From Siderastrea radians (taxonomy: Eukaryota; Cnidaria; Anthozoa; Scleractinia; Rhizangiidae), in contig OZ024896.1 in NCBI GenBank assembly GCA_964017195.1, positions 36,470,307 through 36,534,306 on the forward strand: a stretch of DNA of 64,000 nt, written 5' to 3'. Positions 27,220 through 41,115 of the stretch are shown here, in pieces. Within the stretch, counting starts at the first letter, position 1. The number at the start of each line of letters is the position of its first letter. The position numbers were made by a program, and so were the translations under genes. A model generated the notes under the pieces. That model did no database searches. It was not told the DNA's origin and worked only from the letters and a program-made list of their open reading frames with translations.

Positions 27220-29230
27220 TTGGTTTTCTCAGAGAAGAATGGTTTGCAACTATGGCCGGATTTCATTCAAATTCAAGTTAAAAAATCATTGAAACAACGG
27301 TGGGATTTCTCAGATAAAAAAGGATTGCAACCATGGTCAGAGTTGCTTAAATGTAAAGCTAAAATATCACTGAAACAACGGTTGCATTTCTCAGATACAA
27401 ACGCGTTGCAATTATTATTACATTTCCTTTAAATTCAAGCCCAAAAATTATTAAAAAATGGTTGGATTTGACAGAAAAAAAAGGATTGCAACTATGGTTA
27501 GATTTCCTTCAAATTCAAAGTAAAAAAGATTGAAACAATGGTTGGCTTTCTCAGATAAAAAAGAATGCAATTATGGTCAGATTTCCTTCAAACTCGAGCC
27601 AAAAAGTCATTTAAAAAATGTTTGGATTTCTCAGATAAAAAAGGATTGCAACTATGGTTAGATTTGCTTTAAATTGAAAGTAAAAAAACATTGAAACAAT
27701 GGTTGGATTTCTCAGATAAAAAAAAGTGCAATTATGGTCAGATTTCCATCAAATTCAAGCAAAAGGATCATTGAAATAACGGTTGCATTAAGATGAAAAA
27801 GGATTGCAACTATGGTTAGATTTGTTTCAAATTAAAAGTAAAAAAATATTGAAATAATGGTTGGATTTCTCAGATAAAAAAAGTGCAATTATGGTCAGAT
27901 TTCCATCAATTTCAAGTAAAAGGATCATTGAAATAACGGTTGCATTTCCAAGATGAAAAAGGATTGCAACTATGGTTAGATTTGTTTCAAATTGAAAGTA
28001 AAACAACATTGAAACAATGGTTGGATTTCTCAGATAAAAAAGGATTCCAATTATGGTCAGATTGCCATTAAATTAAAACAAAAGAATCATTGAAACAACG
28101 GTTGGATTTCCCAGATAAAAAGGATTGGAACTATGGTCAGATTTGCTTAAGTTTGAGGCTGAAAAATCTTTGAAACAACGGTTTGTTTTCTTAGAGAATA
28201 ATGCATTGCAACTATGGCCGGATTTCCTTCAAACTCAAGTTAAAAAATCATTGAAACAATGGTGGAATTTCTCACATAAAAAAGGATAGCAACCATGGTC
28301 ACATTTCCTTAAATTTATAGCTGAAATATCACCGAAACAACGGTTGGATTTCCAGGATAAAAAAGGATTGCAACTATGGTCGGATTTGCTTTAGTTTAAG
28401 GCTGAACAACCTTTGAAACAACGGTTGGTTTTCTCAGAGAAAAATGGACTGCAACTATGGTCAGATTTCCTTCAAATTCAAGTTAAAAAATCATTGATAC
28501 AACGGTGGGATTTCTCAGATAAAAAAGGATTGCAACCATGGTCAGATTTGCTTAAATGTAAAGCTAAAATATCACTGAAACAACGGTTGCATTTCTCAGA
28601 TACAAACGCGTTGCAATTATTATTAGATTTCCTTTAAATTCAAGCCCAAAAATTATTAAAAAATGGTTGGATTTGACAGACAAAAAAGGATTGCAACTAT
28701 GGTTAGATTTCCTTCAAATTCAAAGTAAAAAAGATTGAAACAATGGTTGGCTTTCTCAGATAAAAAAAGAATGCAATTATGGTCAGATTTCCTTCAAACT
28801 CGAGCCAAAAAGTCATTTAAAAAATGTTTGGTTTCTCAGATAAAAAAGGATTGCAACTATGGTTAGATTTGCTTTAAATTGAAAGTAAAAAAACTTTGAA
28901 ACAATGGTTGGATTTCTCAGATAAAAAAAGTGCAATTATGGTCAGATTTCCATCAAATTCAAGCAAAAGGATCATTGAAATAACGGTTGCATTTCCAAGA
29001 TGAAAAAGGATTGCAACTATGGTTAGATTTGTTTCAAATTGAAAGTAAAACAACATTGAAACAATGGTTGGATTTCTCAGATAAAAAAGGATTCCAATTA
29101 TGGTCAGATTGCCATTAAATTAAAACAAAAGAATCATTGAAACAACGGTAGGATTTCCCAGATAAAAAGGATGGGAACTGTGGTCAGATTTGCTTAAGTT
29201 TGAGGCTGAAAAATCTTTGAAACAACGGTT
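27220..29230. repeat. Tandem duplication of about 1.2 kb inside the satellite
   Basis: The unusual stretch TTGCAATTATTATTA at about 27,406 recurs 1,205 bp later at about 28,611, and the monomers after it correspond at the same offset (27,661 and 28,866). The first copy holds an additional two-monomer module at about 27,780-27,940, after which the offset drops to 1,047 bp. This suggests unequal exchange both for the whole block and inside it. Confidence 0.75.
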
Positions 29231-32194
29231 TGTTTTCTTAGTGAAAAATGGATTCCAACTATCCTCAGATTTCCTTCAAATTCAAGTTAAAAAGTCATTG
29301 AAACAACTGTGGGATTTCTCAGATAAAAAAGGATTGCAGCCATGGTCAGATTTGCTTAAATTTAAATCTGAAATATCACTGAAACAACGGTTGAATTCCT
29401 CGGATACAAAAGCGTTGCAATTATGGTCAGATTTTGTTCAAATTCAAGCCAAAAAATCTTTAAAACCATGCTTGGATTTCTCAGATAAAAAAAATTGCAA
29501 CTATGGTTAGATTTGCTTCAAATTCAAAAGAAAAAAACATTGAAACAATGGTTGGATTTCTCAGATAAAAAAGGATTCAATTATGGTCAGTTTTCCATTA
29601 AATTCAAGCAAAAAAATCATTGAAACAACAGTTGGATTTCCCAGATAAAAAGAATTACAACTATGGTCGGATTTTCTTAAGTTTGAGGCTGAAAAATCTT
29701 TGAAACAACGGTTGGTTTCCTCAGAGAAAAAATGGATTGCAACTATGGTCGGATTTCCTTCAAATTCAAGTTAAAAAATCATTGAAATAACGGTGGGATT
29801 TCTCACATAAAAAAGGATTGCAACCATGGTCAGATTTCCTTAAATTTAAAGCTGAAATATCACTGAAACAACGGTTGCATTTCTCAGATACAAAAGCATT
29901 GCAATTATGGTCAGATTTTTTTTAAATTCAAGCCCAAAAATTATTGAGAAAATGGTTGGATTTCTCAGACAAGAAAAGATTGCATCTATGGTTAGATTTC
30001 CTTCAAATTCAAAGTAAAAAATCATTGAACTAATGGTTGGATTTCGCAGATACAAAAGCATTGCAATTATGGTCAGATTTTCTTTAAATTCAAACCCAAA
30101 AATTATTGAAAAAATGGTTGGATTTCTCAGATAAAAAAGGATTGCAACTATGGTTAGATTTCCTTCAAATTCAAAGTAAAAAAACATTGAAACAACGGTT
30201 GGATTTCCCAGATAAAAAAGGATTGCAACTATGGTCGGATTTGCTTAAGTTTGAGGCTCAAAAATTTTTGAAACAACGGTTGGTTTTCTCAGAGAAAAAC
30301 TGAATGCAACTATGGTCGGATTTCCTTTAAATTAGAGTTAACAAATCATTGAAACAACGGTGGGATTTCTCAAATAAAAAAGGATTGCAACCGTGATAAG
30401 ATTTGCTTAAATTTAAAGCTGAAGTATCACTAAAACAACGGTTGCATTTCTTAGATACAAAAGCGTTGCAATTATCGTCAGATTTCCTTTAAATTCAAGC
30501 CAAAAATTATTGAAAAAAGGGTTGGATTTCTCAGAGAAAAAAGGATTGCAACTATGGTTAGATTTGCTTCAAATTCAAAGTAAAAAAACATTGAAACAAT
30601 GGTTGGATTGCTCAGATAAAAAAAGTGCAATTATGGTCAGATTTCCATTAGATCTAAGCAAAAGAATCATTGAAACAACGGTTGGATTTCCCAGATAAAA
30701 AAGGATTGCAACTATGGTTAGATTTGTTTCAAATTGAAAGTAAAAAAACATGGAAAAAATGGTTGGATATCTCAGATAAAAAGGGATTGCAATTATGGTC
30801 AGATTGCCATTAAATTCAAGCAAAAGAATCATTGAAAAAACGGTTGGTTTTCTCAGAGAAAAATGGATTGCAGCTATGCTCGGATTTCCTTCAAATTCAA
30901 GTCAAAAAATCATTGAAACAATGGTGGGATTTCTCACTTAAAAAAAATTGCAACCATGGTCAGATTTCCTTAAATTTAAAGCTGAAATATCACTGAAACA
31001 ACGGTTGCATTTCTCAGATACAAACAGGTTGCAATTATGGTCAGATTTGCTTTAAATTCAAGCCCAAAAATTAATGAAAAAATGGCTGGATTTCTCAGAT
31101 AAAAAAGGATTGCATCTATGGATAGATTTCCTTTAAATTTAAAGTAAAAAAACATTGAAGCAATTGTTACATTTCTCAGATAAAAAAGAAATGCAATTAT
31201 GGTCAGATTTCCTTCAAATTCAAACCAAAAAATCATTGAAAAGATGGTTGGATTTCTCAGATAAAAAAGGATTGCATCTATGGATAGATTTCCTTTAAAT
31301 TTAAAGTAAAAAAACATTGAAGCAATTGTTACATTTCTCAGATAAAAAGGAAATGCAATTATGGTTAGATTTGCTTGAAATTCAAAGTAAAAAAACATCG
31401 AAACAATGGTTGGATTTCTCAGATAAAAAAAGATTGCAATTATGGTCAGATTGCCATTAAATTCAACCAAAAGAATTATTGAAACAACGGTTGGATTTCC
31501 TAGATAAAAAAGGATTGCAACTATGGTCGGATTTGGTTAAGTTAAAGGCTGAGAAATCTTTGAAACAACGGTTGGTTTTCTCAGAGAAAAATGGATTGCA
31601 ACTATGGTCAGATTTCCTTCAAATTCAAGTTAAAAAATCATTGTCACAAAAGTGGGATTTCTCTTATAAGAAAGGATTGCACCCATGGTCAGATTTGCTT
31701 AAATTTAAAGCTGAAATATCACTAAAACAACGGTTGCATTTCTCAGATACAAACAGGTTGCAATTATGGTCAGATTTCTTTTAAATTCAAGCATAAAAAT
31801 TATTAAAAGATGGTTCCATTTCACAGATAAAAAGGGATTGCAACTATGGTTAGATTTGCTTCAAATTTAAAGTTAAAAAACATTGAAACAATGGTTAGAT
31901 TTCTCAGATAAAAAAGGGTTGCAATTATGGTCAGATTTCCATCAAATTCAAGCAAAAACATCATTGAAACAACGGTTGGATTTCTTAGTGAAAAATGGAT
32001 TCCACCTATCTTCAGATTTCCTTCAAATTCAAGTTAAAAAGTCATTGAAACAACGGTGGGATTTCTCAGATAGAAAAAGAACTGCAACCATGGTCAGTTT
32101 TGCTTAAATTTAAAGCTGAAATATCACTGAAACAACGGTTGAATTCCTCGGATACAAAAGCGTTCCAATTATGGGCAGATTTCCTTCAAATTCA

Positions 32195-35100
32195 AGCGAA
32201 AAAATTGTTGAGAAAATGGTTGAATTTCTCAGATAATAAAGGATTGAAACTATGGTTAAATTTGCTTCAAATTCTAAGCAAAAAAGCATTAAAACAACGG
32301 TTGGATTTCCCAGATAAAAAAGGATTGCAACTATGGTCGGATTTGCTTAAGTTTCAGGCTAAATAAATCTTTGAAACAACGGTTGGTTTTCTCAGAGAAA
32401 AATGGATTCAAACTATGGTCGGATTTTCTTCAAATTCAAGTTAAAAAATCATTGAAACTATGGTGGGATTTCTCACATAAAAAGGATTGCAAACGTGGTC
32501 AGATTTGCTTAAATTTAAAGCTGAAATATCACTGAAACAACGGTTGCATTTCTCAGATACAAAGGCGTTGCAATTATGGTTAGATGTCCTTTAAATTCAA
32601 GCCCAAAAATTATTAAAAAATGGGTAGATTTCACAGATAAAAAAGCATTGCAAGTACGGTTAGATTTGCTTCAAATTTAAAGTAAAAAAACATTTTAACA
32701 ATGGCTGGATTTCTCAGATGAAAAAGGATTGCAATTATGGGCAGATTTGTATGAAATTCAAGCAAAAACATCATTGAAACAACGGTTGGATTTCCCAGGT
32801 AAACAAAGGATGCAACTATGGTCGGATTTGCTTAAGTTTGAGGCTGAAATTTTTTTGAAACGACGGTTCGTTTTCGTAGAGAAAAATGGATTCCAACTAT
32901 CGTCAGATTTCCTTTAAATTCAAGTTAAAAAGTTATTGAAACAACTGTGGGATTTCATAGATAAAAAAGGATTGCAACCATGGTCAGATTTGCTTAAATT
33001 TAAAGCTGACATATCACTGAAAGAACGGTTGAATTCCTCGGATACAAAAGCATTGCATTTATGCTCAGATTTCCTTCAAATTCAAGCCAAAAAATCATTG
33101 AAAAATGGTTGGATTTCTCAGATAAAAAAGGATTGCAACTATGGTTAGATTTGCTTCAAATTCAAAGTAAAAAACATTGAAACAATGGTTGGATTTTTCA
33201 GATAAAAACGGATTGCAATGATGGTCAGATTGCCATTAAATTCAAGCAAAAGAATCATTAAACAACGTTTGGATTTCCCAGATAAAAAGGATTGCAACTA
33301 TGGTCGGATTTGCTTGAGTTTGAGGCTGAAAAATTTTTGAAACAACGGTTGGTTTTCTCAGAGAAAAACGGATTGCAATGATGGTCAGATTTCCATTAAA
33401 TTCAAGCAAAAGAATCATTAAACAACGTTTGGATTTCCCAGATAAAAAGGATTGCAACCATGGTCAGATTTGCTTAAATTTAAAGCTAAGATATCACTGA
33501 AACAACGGTTGCATTTCTCATATACAAAAGCGTTGCAATTATGGTCAGATTTCCTTTAAATTCAAGCCCAAACATTATTGAGAAAATGGTTGGATTTTTC
33601 AGATAAAAAAGGATTGCAACTATGAATAGATTTCCTTCAAATTCAAATTAAAAAAACATTGAAACAATCGTTGGTTTTCTCAGATAAAAAAGAAATGCAA
33701 TTATGGTCAGATTTCTTTCAATCTAAAGCCAAAAAATCATTGAAAAAATGGTTGGATTTCCCAGATAAAAAAGGATTGCAACTATGGTTAGATTTGCTTC
33801 AAATTCAAAGTCAAAAAACATCGAAACAATGGTTGGATTTCTCAGATAAAAAAAGATTGCAATTATGGTCAGATTTCCATCAAATTCAAGCAAACGAATC
33901 ATTGAAACAACAGTTGGATTTCCCAGATAAAAAAGGATTGCAACTATGGTCGGATTTGCTTAACTTAAAGGCTGAAAATTCTTTGAAACAACGGTTGGTT
34001 TTCTCAGGGATGAATGGATTGCAACTATCGTCAGATTACCTTTAAATTCAAGTTAAAAAATCATTGAAACAACCTAGGGATTTCTCAGATAAGAAAGGAT
34101 TGCAACCATGGTCAGATTTGCTTAAATTTAAAGCTGAAATATCACTGAAACAACGGTTGAATTCCTCGGATACAAAAGCGTTGGAATTATGGGCAGATTT
34201 CCTTCAAATTCAAGCGAAAAAATTGTTGAGAAAATGGTTGAATTTCTCAGATAATAAAGGATTGAAACTATGGTTAAATTTGCTTCAAATTCTAAGCAAA
34301 AAAGCATTAAAACAACGGTTGGATTTCCCAGATAAAAAAGGATTGCAACTATGGTCGGATTTGCTTAAGTTTCAGGCTAAATAAATCTTTGAAACAACGG
34401 TTGGTTTTCTCAGAGAAAAATGGATTCAAACTATGGTCGGATTTTCTTCAAATTCAAGTTAAAAAATCATTGAAACTATGGTGGGATTTCTCACATAAAA
34501 AGGATTGCAAACGTGGTCAGATTTGCTTAAATTTAAAGCTGAAATATCACTGAAACAACGGTTGCATTTCTCAGATACAAAGGCGTTGCAATTATGGTTA
34601 GATGTCCTTTAAATTCAAGCCCAAAAATTATTAAAAAATGGGTAGATTTCACAGATAAAAAAGCATTGCAAGTACGGTTAGATTTGCTTCAAATTTAAAG
34701 TAAAAAAACATTTTAACAATGGCTGGATTTCTCAGATGAAAAAGGATTGCAATTATGGGCAGATTTGTATGAAATTCAAGCAAAAACATCATTGAAACAA
34801 CGGTTGGATTTCCCAGGTAAACAAAGGATGCAACTATGGTCGGATTTGCTTAAGTTTGAGGCTGAAATTTTTTTGAAACGACGGTTCGTTTTCGTAGAGA
34901 AAAATGGATTCCAACTATCGTCAGATTTCCTTTAAATTCAAGTTAAAAAGTTATTGAAACAACTGTGGGACTTCATAGATAAAAAAGGATTGCAACCATG
35001 GTCAGATTTGCTTAAATTTAAAGCTGACATATCACTGAAAGAACGGTTGAATTCCTCGGATACAAAAGCATTGCATTTATGCTCAGATTTCCTTCAAATT

Positions 35101-36210
35101 CAAGCCAAAAAATCATTGAAAAATGGTTGGATTTCTCAGATAAAAAAGGATTGCAACTATGGTTAGATTTGCTTCAAATTCAAAGTAAAAAACATTGAAA
35201 CAATGGTTGGATTTTTCAGATAAAAACGGATTGCAATGATGGTCAGATTTTCATTAAATTCAAGCAAAAGAATCATTAAACAACGTTTGGATTTCCCAGA
35301 TAAAAAGGATTGCAACTATGGTCGGATTTGCTTGAGTTTGAGGCTGAAAAATCTTTGAAACAACGGTTGGTTTTCTCAGAGAAAAACTGCATTGCAACTA
35401 TGGTCGGAGTTCCTTCAAATTCAAGTTGAAAAATCATAGAAACAACGGTGGATTTCTCAGATAAAAAGGATTGCAACCATGGTCAGATTTGCTTAAATTT
35501 AAAGCTAAGATATCACTGAAACAACGGTTGCATTTCTCATATACAAAAGCGTTGCAATTATGGTCAGATTTCCTTTAAATTCAAGCCCAAACATTATTGA
35601 GAAAATGGTTGGATTTTTCAGATAAAAAAGGATTGCAACTATGAATAGATTTCCTTCAAATTCAAATTAAAAAAACATTGAAACAATCGTTGGTTTTCTC
35701 AGATAAAAAAGAAATGCAATTATGGTCAGATTTCTTTCAATCTAAAGCCAAAAAATCATTGAAAAAATGGTTGGATTTCCCAGATAAAAAAGGATTGCAA
35801 CTATGGTTAGATTTGCTTCAAATTCAAAGTCAAAAAACATCGAAACAATGGTTGGATTTCTCAGATAAAAAAAGATTGCAATTATGGTCAGATTTCCATC
35901 AAATTCAAGCAAACGAATCATTGAAACAACGGTTGGATTTCCCAGATAAAAAAGGATTGCAACTATGGTCGGATTTGCTTAACTTAAAGGCTGAAAATTC
36001 TTTGAAACAACGGTTGGTTTTCTCAGGGATGAATGGATTGCAACTATCGTCAGATTACCTTTAAATTCAAGTTAAAAAATCATTGAAACAACCTAGGGAT
36101 TTCTCAGATAAGAAAGGATTGCAACCATGGTCAGATTTGCTTAAATTTAAAGCTGAAATATCACTGAAACAACGGTTGAATTCCTCGGATACAAAAGCGT
36201 TGGAATTATG
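32195..36210. repeat. Tandem duplication of a 2,018-bp (25-monomer) block
   Basis: Copy 1 (about 32,195-34,212) and copy 2 (about 34,213-36,210) match at an offset of 2,018-2,019 bp with few substitutions. One patch, about 33,360-33,455, differs strongly between the copies. In copy 1 it repeats the sequence found about 165 bp earlier (33,201-33,290), which looks like a gene-conversion tract inside an otherwise recent duplication. Confidence 0.88.
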
Positions 36211-39200
36211 GTCAGATTTCCTTCAAATTCAAGCGAAAAAATTGTTGAGAAAATGGTTGAATTTCTCAGGTAATAAAGGATTGCAACTATGGTTAAATTT
36301 GCTTCAAATTCTAAGTAAAAAAACATTGAAACAACGGTTGGATTTCCCAGATAAAAAAGGATTGCAACTATGGTCGGATTTGCTTAAGTTTGAGGCTGAA
36401 AAATCTTTGAAACAACGGTTGGTTTTCTTAGTGAAAAATGGATTCCAACTATCTTCAGATTTGCTTCAAATTCAAGTTAAAAATCATGAAAACAACTGTT
36501 GGATTTCTCAGATAAAAAAGGATTTTTACCATGGTCAGATTTGCTTAAATTTAAAGCTGAAATATCACTGAAACAAAGGTTGAATTCCTCGGATACAAAA
36601 TCATTGCAATTATGGTGAGATTTCCTTCAAATTCAAGCCACAAAATCTTTAAAAAATGGTTGGATTTCCCAGATAAAAAGCTTTGCAACTATGGTCGGAA
36701 TTGCCTAAGTTTCAGGCTAAATAAGTCTTTGAAACAACGGTTTTTTTTCTCAGAGAAAAATGGATTCAAACTATGGTCGGATTTCCTTCAAATTCAAGTT
36801 CAAAAATCATTAAAACAATGGTGGGATTTCTCACATAAAAAAGGATTGCAACCGTGGTCAGATTTGCTTAAATTTAAAGCTGAAATATCACTGAAACAAC
36901 GGTTGCATTTGTCAGATACAAATGCGTTGCAATTATGGTCAGATTTCCTTTAAATTCAAGCCCTAAAATTATTAAAAAATGGTTGGATTTCACAGATAAA
37001 AAAGGATTGCAAGTACGGTTAGATTTGCTTCAAATTTAAAGTAAAAAACATTTTAACAATGGCTGGATTTCTCAGATAAAAAAGGATTGCAATTATGGTC
37101 AGATTTGTATCAAATTCAAGCAGAAACGTCATTGAAACAACGGTTGGATTTCCCAGATAAACAAAGGATGCAACTATGGTCGGATTTGCTTAAGTTTGAG
37201 GCTGAAAATTTTTTGAAACAACGGTTGGTTTTCTAAGAGAAAAATGGATTCCAACTATCGTCAGATTTCCTTTAAATTCAAGTTAAAAAGTCATTGAAAC
37301 AACTGTGGGATTTCATAGATAAAAAAGGATTGCAACCATGGTCAGATTTGCTTAAATTTAAAGCTGACATATCACTGAAAGAACGGTTGAATTCCTCGGA
37401 TACAAAAGCATTGCATTTAGGCTCAGATTTCCTTCAAATTCAAGCCAAAAAATCATTGAAAAAATGGTTGGATTTCTCAGATAAAAAAGGATTGCAACTA
37501 TGGTTAGATTTGCTTCAAATAGTAAAAAACATTGAAACAATGGTTGGATTTTTCAGATAAAAAAGGATTGCAATGATGGTCAGATTTCCATTAAATTCAA
37601 GCAAAAGAATCATTAAACAACGGTTGGATTTCCCAGATAAAAAGGATTGCAACTATGGTCGGATTTGCTTAAGTTTGAGGCTGAAAAATCTTTGAAAGAA
37701 CGGTTGGTTTTCTCAGAGAAAAAATGGATTGCAACTATGGTCGGATTTCCTTCAAATTCAAGTTAAAAAATCATAGAAACAACGGTGGATTTCTCAGATA
37801 AAAATGATTGCAACCATGGTCAGATTTGCTTAAATTTAAAGCTAAGATATCACTGAAACAACGGTTGCATTTCTCATATACAAAAGCGTTGCAATTATGG
37901 TCAGATTTCCTTTAAATTCAAGCCCAAAAATTATTGACAAAATGGTTGGATTTTTCAGATAAGAAAGGATTGCAACTATGAAAAGATTTCCTTCAAATTC
38001 AAATTAAAAAACATTGAACAATTGTTGGATTTCTCAGATAAAAAAGAAATGCAATTATGGTCAGACTTGTATCAAATTAAAGCCAAAAAATCATTGAAAA
38101 AATGGTTGGATTTCTCAGATAAAAAGGGATTACAACTATGGTTAGATTTGCTTCAAATTCAAAGTAAAAAAACATCGAAACAATGGTTGGATTTCTCAGA
38201 TAAAAAAAGATTGCAATTATGGTGAGATTTCCATCAAATTCAAGCAAAAGAATCATTGAAACAACGCTTGGATTTCCCAGATAAAAAAGGATTGCAACTA
38301 TGGTCGGATTTGCTTAAGTTAAAGGCTGAAAATTCTTTGAAACAACGGTTGGTTTTCTCAGGGAAGAATGGATTGCAACTATCGTCAGATTTCCTTCAAA
38401 TTCAAGTTAAAAAATCATTGAAACAACCGTGGGATTTCTCAGATAAGAAAGGATTGCAACCATGGTCAGATTTGCTTAAATTTATAGCTGAAATATCACT
38501 CAAAAAAAAACTTTTGCATTTCTCAGATACAAACAGGTTGCAATTATGGTCAGATTTCCTTTAAATTCAAGCCCAAAAATTATTAAAGGATGGTTCGATT
38601 GCACAAATAAAAAAGGATTGCAACTATGGTTAGATTTACTTCAAATTTAAAGTAAAAAACCATTGAAACAATGGTTGGATTTCTCAGATAAAAAAGGATT
38701 GCAACTATGGTTAGATTTCCTTCAAATTCAAGCAAAAACATCATTGAAACAACGGTTGGATTTCCCAGATAAAAAAAGAATGCAACTATGGTCGGATTTG
38801 CTTACGTTTGAGGCTGAAAAAAAATCTTTGAAACAACGGTTGGTTTTCTTAATGAAAAATGGATTCCATCTATCTTCAGATTTCCTTCAAATTCAAGCTA
38901 AAAAGTCATTGAAACAACGGTGGGATTTCTCAGATAAAAAAGGATTGCAACCATAGTCAGATTTGCTTAAATTTAAAGCTGAAATATCACTGAAACAACG
39001 GTTGAATTCCTCGGATACAAAAGCGTTCCAGTTATGGTCGGATTTGCTTAAGTTTGAGGCTGAAAAATCTTTGAAACAACGGTTAGTTTTCTTAGTGAAA
39101 AATGGATTCCAACTATCTTCAGATTTCCTTAAAATTTAAGTTAACAAGTCATTGAAACAACGGTGGGATTTCTTAGATTAGAAAGGATTGCAACTATGGT

Positions 39201-41115
39201 CAGATTTGCTTAAATTTAAAGCTGAAATATCACTGAAACAACGGTTGAATTCCTCGGATACAAAAGCGTTGCAATTATGGTCAGATTTCCTTCAAATTGA
39301 GGCCAAAAAATCATTGAGAAAATGGTTGGATTTCTTAGATAAAAAAGGATTGCAACTATGATTAGATTTGCTTCATATTAAAAGTAAAAAAACATTGAAA
39401 TAACGGTTGGATTTCCCAGATAAAAAAGGATTGCATCTATGGTTTGATTTGCTTAAGTTTGAGGTTGAAAAATCTTTGAAACAACGGTTGGTTTACTCAG
39501 AGAAAAGTGGATTGCAACTATGGCCGGGTTTCCTTCAAATTCAAGTTAAAAAATCATTAAAACAACTGTGGGATTTCTCAGATAAGAAAGGATTTTAACC
39601 ATACTCAGATTTGCTTAAATTTAAAGCTGAAATATCACTGAAACAACGGTTGAATTCCTCGGATACAAAAGCGTTGCAATTATGGTGAGATTTCCTACAA
39701 ACTCAAGCCAAAAAAATCATTAAAAAAATGGTTGGATTTCCCAGATAAAAAGTTTTGCAACTATGGTCGGAATTGCTTAAGTTTTAGGCTAAAAATATGT
39801 TTGAAACAACGGTGGGATTTCTCACATAAAAAAGGATTGCAACCCTGGTCAGATTTGCTTAAATTTAAAGCTGAAATATCACTGAAACAACGGTTGCATT
39901 TCTCAGATACAAAAGCGTTGCAATTATGGTCAGATTTCCTTTAAATTCTAGCCAAAAAATTATTATAAAATGGTTGGCTTTCACAGATAAAAAAGGATTG
40001 CAACTACGGTTAGATTTTCTTCAAATTTAAAGTAAAAAAAGATTGTAACAATGGTTGGATTTCTCAGATAAAAAAGGATTGTAATTATGGTCAGATTTTA
40101 ATCAAATTCAAGCAAAAACATCATTGAAACAACGGTTTTATTTCCCAGATAAAAAAAAGGATGCAGCTATGGTCGGATTTGCTTAAGTTTGAGGCTGAAA
40201 AATCTTTGAAACACACGGTTGGTTCTCTCAGAGAAAAATGGATTACAACTATGGTCGGATTTCCTTCAAATTCAAGTTAAAAAATCATAGAAACAACGGT
40301 GGATTTCTCAGATAAAAAGAATTGTAACAATGGTCAGATTTGCTTAAATTTTAAGCTGAAGTATCACTAAAAGAACGGTTGCATTTCTCATATACAAAAG
40401 CGTTGCAATTATGGTCAGATTTCCTTTAAATTCAAGCCCACAAATTATTGACAAAATGGTTGGATTTCTCAGATAAAAAAGGATTGCAACTATGAATAGA
40501 TTTCCTTCAAGTTCAAAGTAAAAAACATTGAAACAATTGTTGGATTTCTTAGATAAAAAAGATATGCAACCATGGTTAGATTTGCTTCAAATTCAAAGTA
40601 AAAAAACATTGAAACAATGGTTGGATTTCTCAGATAATCAAGGATTGCAATTATGGTCAGATTTCCGTTAAATTAAACCAAAAGAATCATTGAAGCAACG
40701 GTTGGATTTCCCAGATAAAAAGGATTGCAACTATGGTCGGATTTGCTTAAGTTTGAGGCTGAAAAATCTTTGAAACAACGGTTGGTTTTCTTAGAGAAAA
40801 ATGGATTGCAACTATGGCCGCATTTCCTCCAAATTCAAGTTAAAAAATCATTGAAACAACTGTGGGATTTCTCAGATAAAAAAGGATTGCAACCATGGTC
40901 AAATTTGCTTAAATTTAAAGCTGAAATATCACTGAAACAACGGTTGCATTTCTCAGATACAAAAAGGCTGTAATTATGGTCAGATTTGCTTTAAATTCAA
41001 GCCCAAAAATTATTAAAAGATGGTTCGATTTCACAGATAAAAAAGGATTGCAACTGTGGTTAGATTTCCTTCAAATTAAAAGTAAAAACACACTGAAACA
41101 ATGGTTGGATTTGTC

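Larger units (their letters stand above)
1..41115. repeat. Giant 81-bp satellite/minisatellite array (about 500 monomers)
   Basis: The sequence repeats every 81 bp from the first base to about 41,115, interrupted once (23,711-24,221). A typical monomer starts TTGAAACAATGGTTGGATTT, runs through a T-C-rich and an A-rich stretch (36 bp), then restarts as TTGCAACTATGGTTAGATTT and ends with another A-tract (45 bp). Monomers fall into recognisable types that recur in order. On the plus strand they read as a 27-residue period with motifs such as LDFSDKKGLQLWLDF; the minus strand is also largely open, with motifs such as EGNLTIVAIL. Single-base indels, and a recurrent CAA to TAA change at one codon (CTTTAAATT instead of CTTCAAATT), break the frames. 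I read it as non-coding satellite. It ends abruptly at about 41,115, where the monomer is cut after its first TTGGATTT. Confidence 0.97.

Noticed and set aside
285..40973. Dozens of 60-216 codon open frames on both strands within the array
   Set aside because: They are by-products of an 81-bp period with few stops. Higher-order block lengths are not multiples of three, and starts are mostly TTG or similar within a monomer.
1..41115. CRISPR array
   Set aside because: The repeats are contiguous and directly adjoining with no unique spacers, and the window is eukaryotic.
1..41115. Phased A-tract DNA bending
   Set aside because: The two A-tracts per monomer are spaced 45 and 36 bp, which are not whole helical turns.
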